Source: Pseudomonadota bacterium (GTDB lineage Bacteria > Bdellovibrionota_B > Oligoflexia > Oligoflexales > CAIYRB01). Taken from it: a stretch of 41,904 nucleotides of DNA. The notes below the pieces were generated by a model. It saw only the letters and a program-made list of their open reading frames with translations. It was not told the DNA's origin and did no database searches. Positions within the stretch are counted from its first letter, which is position 1; each line of letters starts with the position of its first letter. Positions 35,510 through 41,904 of this stretch are shown piece by piece. The stretch covers positions 1 through 41,904 of the forward strand of contig JAPLFY010000106.1 of NCBI GenBank assembly GCA_026390435.1. The letters run 5' to 3'. A program made the translations under genes and the position numbers.

Positions 35510-37459
35510 TTGTATAAAGCATTTCGGCCCGTGCGTTTTCTGATCCGTCATCAGCACACATTGGTGTGGCTGACTTGGCTCGTGATCTTGGTGGCAGCTT
35601 TTTATGCGCGCACCGTAAGCTTCGAATTTGCTTGTATTGATGACGATGCAAACCTTCGCGATAATCCCTTTGTTAACGGCACTCAGCTTTCTTGGACGAG
35701 CTGGTTAAGGCCTTATTTTAATTTGTACATTCCGGTTAGCTATTCATTCTGGCGGGCGTTGGTAGTGCTTGCAGGCGGGCTGGAACCGTGGATTTTTCAT
35801 GCTGCTAACGCGCTGTTGCATGGACTCAACGTCGGCCTCGTGTTTTTGCTATTTAGGCAGTGGCGCTCTGGATTATCGCGCGCTGCCTGTGCAGCCGGGG
35901 CATTAGTCTTTGCTTTGCACCCACTACAGGTCGAGACAGTGGCATGGGTGTCGGGAGCAAGAGATCTTTTGGCAACGCTAGGTACTTTGCTGGCGTTGTT
36001 ACTTCTTCTTCGCAGTGATGGTTCACGTCGCTATGTGTTGCTCGGACTAGCGACGCTAACTTTCACTTTGGCTTTACTGTCAAAGCCTGTGGCCTGCATC
36101 GCACCGATCATTGCAGTGTGCCTTGCTCCGCAGAGATTGCGGCAGAGATCATACCTAATAACGATCGGAATATGGTTAGTATTCGGCTTTGCCGCGGCAT
36201 ACGGCAATTCATTGTTTCAGCCGGCGACAGAAAACCCATTTGTCGTCATCTGGAGTAAAAGACCTTTGGTCGCTCTGGGAGCGCTTGGTTTTTATACTCA
36301 AAAACTCCTTTGGCCCATCGGTCTAGCAGCCGATTATGGATTAACTCCGGTGCGTCTTATGCGGTCGACAGGCTTAGTTATCACGGGATCAGTGGTAGCT
36401 GTTTGGGCGCTGCGCAGCCGCGGTGTTTTGATGTTTGTGGTGGGACTTCTTCCTACACTTGGGTTTGTGCCGTTTTTCTATCAAGCTATTTCTGCAACTG
36501 CAGATCGCTACGTCTATCTTGCGATGCTTGGGCCAGCTCTAATCATTGCCACGTGGTGGGACCGGGGCTTTCCGGTGCGCTGGTTCAGCGCCGTCCTTTT
36601 GTCTTCCTTGGCAGCTTGCACTTGGTTACAAATGCAACACTGGTCGTCGCGCGTTGACATCGCTAGACGTATGGTGGCGGTGAATGCCGATAGCTGGTTT
36701 GGCTACTTTAATTGGGGGACATCACTGCTGCAGCGAGGCGATGCTGAAGCGGCGCGCCATTATCTCGAGGCATCGGTGCGCCGCCGCCCGTGGTTCCCTG
36801 ATTCACACTACAATCTGGCGATTGCTGCGGTGGAGACTAAAGACTACGTCGCTGCTGAACAGCACTTGCGCACCAATCTTTACTTCGGTGGAGATAATGC
36901 ACCAGCTTTGATTTGGCTCGGTCATGTCTTAGCGCTTCAGGGCAAATTCGACGAGGCCGGTGCTTACTTTCGTCGTGGCCTAAAGATGGCGCCAAATCAT
37001 CCCGGTGGTCGCCTGCATTATGCGCAGTTGCTCCGCGCTCAAGGTAAGAACAACGAGGCCTTTGCCGAACTTGAATTGGCACAAGAGTCGTCGATTAATG
37101 ACACGAAATTCCATGCGCTTAAAGGCGAGCTCCTACTCACTCGTGGCGAAAACTTGAAGGCGATTGAGTCGTATGAAAAGGCGTTAGCACTCGGTTCACG
37201 TGGAGTTGATACCTACGCTAATCTAGGTGTGGCTTACTTGCGAGAGAAGGACTACGAGCGTGCCGAAGAGGTACTAAGCAAAGCTATAGCTATCGATCCA
37301 TATATGCCGGAAGCTTTACATGGCATCGGCTTAGTTTACCAGGCCACTAGTCGCCGACAGCAAGCCATTGATGCTTGGACCACAGCGAGTGCACAGGGGT
37401 TTAAGCCGGCGATCGAGGCACTAAGGCGAGTGCGTAAGACTGATGGGACTAAGCAATAA
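35510..37459 (+). CDS. TMTC-like polytopic membrane protein with C-terminal TPR repeats
   Basis: A 649-residue protein. Residues about 20-390 hold roughly ten helices with an early luminal/periplasmic acidic motif CIDDDANLRDNPFV and FHAANALLHGLNV, as in TMTC/PMT-like glycosyltransferases, where such acidic residues bind metal or substrate. Residues about 395-640 are six or seven TPR units (for example AWFGYFNWGTSLLQRGD-like, YDYERAEEVLSKAIAIDP-like turns). Bacterial members are usually annotated only as TPR proteins, so O-glycosyl transfer is inference. The start is unsure: TTG 35510 or a GTG seven codons later, neither with a good binding site. TATATT-rich DNA just upstream may be its -10 region. 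The following lipoprotein gene probably shares its transcript. Confidence 0.7.
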   Translation: MYKAFRPVRFLIRHQHTLVWLTWLVILVAAFYARTVSFEFACIDDDANLRDNPFVNGTQLSWTSWLRPYFNLYIPVSYSFWRALVVLAGGLEPWIFHAANALLHGLNVGLVFLLFRQWRSGLSRAACAAGALVFALHPLQVETVAWVSGARDLLATLGTLLALLLLLRSDGSRRYVLLGLATLTFTLALLSKPVACIAPIIAVCLAPQRLRQRSYLITIGIWLVFGFAAAYGNSLFQPATENPFVVIWSKRPLVALGALGFYTQKLLWPIGLAADYGLTPVRLMRSTGLVITGSVVAVWALRSRGVLMFVVGLLPTLGFVPFFYQAISATADRYVYLAMLGPALIIATWWDRGFPVRWFSAVLLSSLAACTWLQMQHWSSRVDIARRMVAVNADSWFGYFNWGTSLLQRGDAEAARHYLEASVRRRPWFPDSHYNLAIAAVETKDYVAAEQHLRTNLYFGGDNAPALIWLGHVLALQGKFDEAGAYFRRGLKMAPNHPGGRLHYAQLLRAQGKNNEAFAELELAQESSINDTKFHALKGELLLTRGENLKAIESYEKALALGSRGVDTYANLGVAYLREKDYERAEEVLSKAIAIDPYMPEALHGIGLVYQATSRRQQAIDAWTTASAQGFKPAIEALRRVRKTDGTKQ

Positions 37460-37502
37460 GCGTCTAACCAATAAGCATCTAACATTTGGCGCGGGAATCT
37501 TG

Positions 37503-38816
37503 ATGCTAAAGCGCATACGCAAACCAAGAATACTTTCATCGGCACTCACGGCGTCACTATGCACAGCTTTTATTTGGGGATTGGGCTGCGCTAAGCGGAA
37601 GAAAGACATTCCTGTTGGCCCTGATCGTTACGCAAATACCTATGTAACCATGCAGGCTAAAAGCTCGGCCCAGATTGCCGACGCGGAGCCTCAGAGCTGT
37701 CATTTGCAAGATACGCCCGATGGCCCGGCTGCTGATGGACTCTGTTTAACACCCACCAATTTAGAGATTTGGGCCAGTGAGTTAACCCTTTTGGGAAACA
37801 ATCGCTTGGCTGCTGTTTCGCGCTTGCTTGGTAATGGCACTGGTCTTAGCAATACCGGCTATCTCGACGGGGCCGCATTCGATCTTGCAATGGCTGCGAC
37901 ACTTAAAGGTCAAGACAATCTTTACAGTGTGTATTCTTTGAAGCCAGATTGGGAAACTCTAAAGATCGACATCGTCTACCTGCGCCTGTCATTTTCCGTC
38001 AAAGGCGAATCTTGGGAGATGCTGATCCCTTACGGCAATCAGCCTTTAGAAAAAGAAGCTTGGGTCGAATCTTGCTTTACGCCAGCCACACGTGAACTCA
38101 TCCATATTCGCGCAAATCCGCTGAGTGGGCTGAAACTTCAGCGAGGCGATTATCTCTTTTGTAAGCCAGCTGCTGGTGCTACCTGCGCATTTTCTGAGTT
38201 CCAATGGTTTGATAAAGCCACGAAAACTCTTAGCAGCAAGAGACCTGAAAATCCGCGAACTTTTGATTATCTGCGGGCTAACTCAAACGCTTCTTGCCTC
38301 AGCCCAGAGTCAGATTCCGCTGCAGCGTCTGTAAGCATGGGCAGCGTGCCCTTGTTTGTAGCTATTAATAAGCCGCTGCCAAAATTTTATGCGGATCTGT
38401 CTCACGGCGATGCGAGTCAAGCAAATCAGGGTGGTAAAATCCCTGCGGGAATTAGCCGCGACGACTGGCAAGCCCACCTCGATGCAAAGAGACCTAACGA
38501 TCCTCATCTAATTTATTTTATCAATAAGGGTGAGAGCGTGGAGTCCGGCAGGCAACTCAATTTGAAGTTGGCCTTTGAACTGACTAACTATCTTTACTTG
38601 GACAAAGTCAGCAGCCTCGACAGCACTAGTATTGAAGATATTTTGGCAGGCATCACCACCAAAGATATTTTCTTTCGTGAGTTGACGCCTGTAGGGCGAG
38701 ACTTTCTGCCGTTCCTGCGCGTTGATGTGATCCCGAGCGTCTCTACGGCGCCTCTGTCTGAGGTCTATCGAAGGCCGGAGGCAGGAACGAAGGCAACTCC
38801 CGCACCGAAAAGTTAA
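37503..38816 (+). CDS. Predicted outer-membrane or periplasmic lipoprotein, unrecognised
   Basis: A lipoprotein of 437 residues with no domain I recognise. From ATG 37503 the N-terminus is MLKRIRKPRILSSALTASL, then a hydrophobic stretch ending in the lipobox WGLG-Cys, with KRKKD after the Cys. GCGGGAA lies upstream. The open frame runs back to an ATG at 37443 that overlaps the previous gene, but that start would bury the signal peptide. The mature part has several Cys (CHLQ, LCLTP, ESCF, LFCKP, TCAF, SCLS), probably disulfides, and ends in a Pro/Ala/Lys-rich tail. It follows the TMTC-like gene by 43 nt, so it could be a glycosylated client or partner. Confidence 0.65.
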   Translation: MLKRIRKPRILSSALTASLCTAFIWGLGCAKRKKDIPVGPDRYANTYVTMQAKSSAQIADAEPQSCHLQDTPDGPAADGLCLTPTNLEIWASELTLLGNNRLAAVSRLLGNGTGLSNTGYLDGAAFDLAMAATLKGQDNLYSVYSLKPDWETLKIDIVYLRLSFSVKGESWEMLIPYGNQPLEKEAWVESCFTPATRELIHIRANPLSGLKLQRGDYLFCKPAAGATCAFSEFQWFDKATKTLSSKRPENPRTFDYLRANSNASCLSPESDSAAASVSMGSVPLFVAINKPLPKFYADLSHGDASQANQGGKIPAGISRDDWQAHLDAKRPNDPHLIYFINKGESVESGRQLNLKLAFELTNYLYLDKVSSLDSTSIEDILAGITTKDIFFRELTPVGRDFLPFLRVDVIPSVSTAPLSEVYRRPEAGTKATPAPKS

Positions 38817-38989
38817 TGTGGGGCATTCTGAGTCCAATTCACAGGTGCATCTTCCCGATGGTTGAAACTCAGCTTTGTTCGAGACGGAGTGCCATCTGTA
38901 TTCGTAGTAAGATCTCAGGTGCACTAGAGGAGCAGAGCCGCAGGCCAAAGCCGAGCCCAAAGAAGTTACAAATCCCGACGTAGCCGCCG

Positions 38990-40321
38990 TCATACCAAAT
39001 GCCTGAGAGTTGTGCCTGCCAGGTAAATTGGATAATGCTTCACCGATGTTGATATGTCGCCTTGTCGATTCGAGAATTTGATTGCATATGCGGGGTTAAA
39101 CTCGTTGATAAAAGAGTCCAAACTTTTTGCCTTGGTGTAATTATTCTTCACCTCGATCGGAATGAACCCAGCATCTCTCTGCACAATGAATTCTATCTCC
39201 GCGGTCGAATTGGCCTTGGCGTAGCAGAACAGCGGAACGCCTTGCCGCACCAATTCACAGGCCAGGAAGTTTTCTCCAATGGGCCCCTTGTAGGGAACAT
39301 CCTGATCGCCAGCAAGTGCTGCATAGGAAAAATCAACCTCGGCAAGTAGCAGGCCGGTGTCAAAGTAGTAACATTTGAAAAAAGACTCTCGCTTATGCGC
39401 TTTAAGCGGATGCTTTGGATGTTCAATGATAAATGACCGATAGATCAGTCCGCATGCCTCGAGGCAGGCAAAATAATTAGCGAAGCTTTTGAAATCACGT
39501 TTGCCTGAAATCTGACTCTTAAATGTAAAACGGTTGACCATGGTCATGGATTTTGTGAGCTGCTCTGCAACCAGCTCCCAAGTGCGGCCAATATTGAAGG
39601 CATCACGAGGGTAATATTTTGCAAAATCTGCTTTATATCTAACCAATAGGTCTTTCTGCATAGCGCGTACTTCGCTTATTGCCGTCAGCACCGAACCGCC
39701 AGCTGTGCGAAGCTTAAACCAAAGGTTTACAACCGCAGGCATTCCACCAACAAAAAGATAGTCGCGGTAAAGCTCGAGTAGCGCACTATGAGCTGAGGGA
39801 GAAGGTAGTTCGCCTGCGGTAATGAGTTCTAGGAGTGCCGGGTGTGCATTGGCAGCTCGCGCAAATTCATCGAAGGCCATTGGGTACATAGTGAGTTCAT
39901 CGACATATCCGATCGGTTGGCTTGCACCTTCACCTTTACCTTCGACTAAACCGAGGTAGGATCCCGCTGCGACGACTCGCAGTGGCATGCGTGCTTCCGT
40001 AAAATGTTTAAGCGCCGTCAATGCGCGTGGGCAGTCTTGGATCTCGTCTAAAAAAAGTAGCGTGCTCTGACGGTTGATCACCGTGTTTAAGGTTATTTCA
40101 AGGTTCTTCAGCACGACCTCTGGGTCCAGATCGCCATCAAAAGCTTGGCGCGCGGAGACCTGGCGTTCAAAGTTTACTTCCACCAGAGTCAATCCGAGCC
40201 GCCTGGCCAACTCTCGAATCGTCCATGTCTTTCCCACTTGCCTAGCACCTCTGAGAACGAGAGAGCGCCGGGTTGGCGAGGAAGACCATTTCTCTAGTGA
40301 TAAAAGTATGTTGCGTAACAT
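38990..40321 (-). CDS. AAA+ family ATPase with DUF4143 domain
   Basis: A predicted P-loop ATPase of 443 residues. The N-terminal half has Walker A in LRGARQVGKTW, Walker B in TLLFLDEIQDCP and a sensor-like VVAAGSYLG. The C-terminal half (from about 190) has the DUF4143-type YLFVGGMPAVVNLW, YRSFIIEHPKHPLKAH, YYFDTGLLLA and the PD-(D/E)xK-like end LVRQGVPLFCYAK, AEIEFIVQRD and PIEVKN. This end resembles a nuclease fold, as often noted for the family. ATG 40321 is chosen because AAAGGG precedes it by four bases and it gives the family's usual start before LEKW; the frame opens upstream at 40396. The biological role of these ATPases is largely unknown. A perfect inverted repeat lies in its leader. 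Confidence 0.85.
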   Translation of the reverse strand: MLRNILLSLEKWSSSPTRRSLVLRGARQVGKTWTIRELARRLGLTLVEVNFERQVSARQAFDGDLDPEVVLKNLEITLNTVINRQSTLLFLDEIQDCPRALTALKHFTEARMPLRVVAAGSYLGLVEGKGEGASQPIGYVDELTMYPMAFDEFARAANAHPALLELITAGELPSPSAHSALLELYRDYLFVGGMPAVVNLWFKLRTAGGSVLTAISEVRAMQKDLLVRYKADFAKYYPRDAFNIGRTWELVAEQLTKSMTMVNRFTFKSQISGKRDFKSFANYFACLEACGLIYRSFIIEHPKHPLKAHKRESFFKCYYFDTGLLLAEVDFSYAALAGDQDVPYKGPIGENFLACELVRQGVPLFCYAKANSTAEIEFIVQRDAGFIPIEVKNNYTKAKSLDSFINEFNPAYAIKFSNRQGDISTSVKHYPIYLAGTTLRHLV

Positions 40322-40337
40322 TTTGCCCTTTGGATCT

Positions 40338-40361
40338 GTATTTTTACCCACGTAAAAATAC
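40338..40361 (-). promoter_or_regulatory. Perfect 10-bp inverted repeat in the ATPase leader, candidate operator
   Basis: GTATTTTTAC and GTAAAAATAC are exact reverse complements separated by CCAC. The centre lies about 28 bases before the chosen ATPase start, and A/T-rich TAATAT/CATAAT words immediately upstream on the minus strand could be a -10 element. A dimeric repressor binding here would block transcription. Alternatively it is a small RNA hairpin in the leader. Confidence 0.45.
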
Positions 40362-40578
40362 ATGATATTATGATTATTAGGGCCTTTAAAATACAAGATG
40401 AACTAACTTTCTTTAGCCAAGAGCGCCTTTGGTCGCTACGTGGTGCTATATCGGAATGCAAATGTGGCCAAAGAGAAACATGCATGCGATGTGGTGCCGT
40501 TTGCCTTGCTGAAAATGTCCCAAGGTTGTTCTCCTCAGACATTCTAATTTTTACCAACGAGGCTGAGCTGATCCGATG

Positions 40579-40613
40579 TGATCTACCTATCCCCTTTCGA
40601 GGTAGGTGGATCA
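40579..40613 (-). terminator. Hairpin after the hipA-like gene
   Basis: TGATCTACCTA and TAGGTGGATCA pair over 11 bases with one G-T wobble around a 13-base loop, starting 13 bases past the minus-strand stop. No T-run follows, so it may only be a transcript-end stabiliser. It lies in the 305-base gap before the ATPase gene, where I see no supported gene. Confidence 0.4.
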
Positions 40614-40626
40614 TTGCCCTAACCAT

Positions 40627-41796
40627 TTAAATATAGGCCCTGGCAGCTTCTCTTTCAGAGTGCTCAAACGCGGCAATGAATTCTTCGAGTTCTTTGTTGC
40701 TCATATCGGCCTCTTTGCGCCCGACATCCCGCCAGCGACTGACAGCCGCTTCGACTTCACCAAGAATAGTCTTGGCGCGAACGCGAGAAATATTAAAATA
40801 CTTTAGAACAGACCAAAGGGATTCTATACGCGAATCGGGACCGGTCTCTTCTGAAATCCATGTTTTCAGATCGCGCTGGCGATCAGGAAAAGGGTTGATG
40901 TCGAATGCAGGAGCAAGGCGCCAGAGTTCACCGGAGGAGTGAAGGAAGCCATGATTATGCAGATGGTCATCGACGTTGGTGATGAGGATCGAGAAAGCTA
41001 TCCTTCTCCAGAGTTCTTCAATATCGTCCTTCGCCGCCGCGCCATGGATCCTCAGCGCATCGACGATCTCTGTGTAGGTATGAACATCGCCATCTGCGTC
41101 CCTTCCTAGCATTGTTGCGGCGGAAACATAGGGAATTCGCTCTCCGGATTCTGTGCGATCGAATCTTTGGATCACAGCCACAGACACTCCGTCGCTGTCG
41201 ATCAGTTTAGAGCTGGCTGCGCTTATTCCTGCTGCAGTCGCGAGGCGCAAGGCCAAAACCTCCCCTTTGGTTACTGCCCGCGTGTCTTGCACACTGGGAA
41301 ACTTACCTATGGCGAGACGTCCCTCATTATCTAGAAGTGTGCATTTGGGTCTGAGTCCTCCAAGTGAGGTGCCCCTTCCCCGCAGGTAAGCAAGATCCGC
41401 CTCGGTTTCTGTCTGGTTCTCCACTGCCCGAGTCGCAGCAAAAAGCATGGGTAGCTCAAGGATGGGTGGCGTTGTTCTTTGGCCTGACTCAGGTGCAGCG
41501 CGTTGCCATTGGTTGTCGTCCCGCAGTCGCAGGGCACCCATGCGACTCCTATCATCGACTGCAAGCAAAAAATCGAGCGCGTTGGGCGGCGGCAAATCCT
41601 TTCCTCCCTGCGCCCTGATCTGCTCGCGGCGCTTGGCGTGATCGCGCAGGATGACCCGGCGCCCCCAACCATCTGGTTCCGTATCAGCTATGGCGCCGTT
41701 AAACTTGGAGCCATCTTTTGAGGCTTTAAAAAATTGGGGGCCGCGAATCAGCCTAAGCGCCGGTTCTATCGGAAAGTCGGCCAGTACTCCAACCAT
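40627..41796 (-). CDS. HipA-family serine/threonine kinase toxin, N-terminus incomplete
   Basis: Type II toxin kinases of this family phosphorylate glutamyl-tRNA synthetase or other targets and cause dormancy; the partner HipB would normally be encoded just upstream. Seen here in 389 residues: GAIADTEPDGWGRRVI (end of the N-terminal domain), the Gly-rich ATP/autophosphorylation loop GRGTSLGGLRPKCTL, the ATP Lys in AIGKFPS, VIQRFDR, the catalytic NVDDHLHNHGFL and the metal-binding APAFDINPFP. All core residues appear intact. The first ATG at 41796 starts late: upstream codons in the same frame (HGESAFTTNQASGAY) look like more HipA N-terminus but reach a TGA near 41880 with no start codon. The 5' end may be truncated or frameshifted, or an unusual start is used. 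Confidence 0.8.
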   Translation of the reverse strand: MVGVLADFPIEPALRLIRGPQFFKASKDGSKFNGAIADTEPDGWGRRVILRDHAKRREQIRAQGGKDLPPPNALDFLLAVDDRSRMGALRLRDDNQWQRAAPESGQRTTPPILELPMLFAATRAVENQTETEADLAYLRGRGTSLGGLRPKCTLLDNEGRLAIGKFPSVQDTRAVTKGEVLALRLATAAGISAASSKLIDSDGVSVAVIQRFDRTESGERIPYVSAATMLGRDADGDVHTYTEIVDALRIHGAAAKDDIEELWRRIAFSILITNVDDHLHNHGFLHSSGELWRLAPAFDINPFPDRQRDLKTWISEETGPDSRIESLWSVLKYFNISRVRAKTILGEVEAAVSRWRDVGRKEADMSNKELEEFIAAFEHSEREAARAYI

Positions 41797-41904
41797 ACCG
41801 TAGGGCGCGTATGCGCCTGAGGCTTGGTTGGTGGTGAAGGCCGACTCACCGTGAGCTTCGCGGAGCGAAGTGAACGGTCATTTATTCGACCTCGGCTTGA
41901 TTCT

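Noticed and set aside
38817-39020. Minus-strand frame containing WYDGGYVG and GLGFGLRLC, reminiscent of lectin-like or sulfatase-modifying domain ends
   Set aside because: It overlaps the end of the ATPase out of frame, has no start and is only about 50 codons long; similarity is too slight to call.
40370-40630. 86-codon plus-strand frame with Cys motif CKCGQRETCMRCG
   Set aside because: It lies in the gap between two minus-strand genes, overlaps the ATPase leader and HipA stop, lacks a ribosome binding site and matches no zinc-binding family I know.

Overview
The window looks like a chromosomal piece from an aerobic Gram-negative bacterium. It encodes an aa3-type cytochrome oxidase, periplasmic thiol and copper chaperones, lipoproteins and an MscS channel. 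The gene styles (a giant GGDLTG/GGTG tail-fibre-like surface protein, an oxidase with two subunit III genes, a pseudo-receiver/patatin fusion) recall Bdellovibrionota/Oligoflexia or myxobacteria-like lineages. That placement is inference; there is no rRNA or tRNA to test it.

Left end (1-3600), accessory and decayed. IS66 transposon relics in conflicting orientations (tnpA-, tnpC- and tnpB-like pieces) are followed by two copies of an unrecognised tail-to-tail gene pair, A (+) and B (-). The A and B reading frames overlap antisense at their 3' ends by 78 nt in one copy and 93 nt in the other. A third, truncated copy of A sits between them, next to short dispersed ATGGGGTCAG-type repeats. This duplicated pair is the best candidate here for an undescribed system.

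3600-18400: a predicted lipoprotein gene overlaps the start of a 14-kb gene for a 4688-residue secreted fibre. The fibre has a signal peptide, an N-terminal head domain, 14 tandem units of about 266 residues (798 nt), a VGIGT-type stalk and a C-terminal knob-like domain. A relic of a similar fibre gene lies at 22.5-22.7 kb.

18.4-23.4 kb: a patatin-like phospholipase and DsbD on the minus strand, a solitary ribosomal protein L24 gene, a MazEF-type toxin-antitoxin pair, and a REPIN-like inverted repeat that reaches into the end of the next gene.

23.4-32.5 kb, respiration: a di-haem cytochrome c peroxidase/MauG-like protein, a small membrane protein, PCu(A)C and SCO copper chaperones (minus strand), then a plus-strand operon. 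The operon order is di-haem cytochrome c, a 33-residue membrane peptide, coxB, coxA, coxC, coxD, a second subunit III, a small membrane protein and a TlpA-like thioredoxin. SCO and PCu(A)C would load copper into CuA, DsbD and the TlpA-like protein would keep thiols reduced, and the di-haem cytochrome would feed electrons to CuA.

32.5-41.9 kb: an MscS-family channel, a secreted DUF3465-like protein with an Asn/Gln/His-rich tail, a TMTC-like membrane TPR protein followed by a lipoprotein, an AAA ATPase of the DUF4143 group behind a perfect inverted repeat, and a HipA-family kinase whose N-terminus appears incomplete at the window edge.
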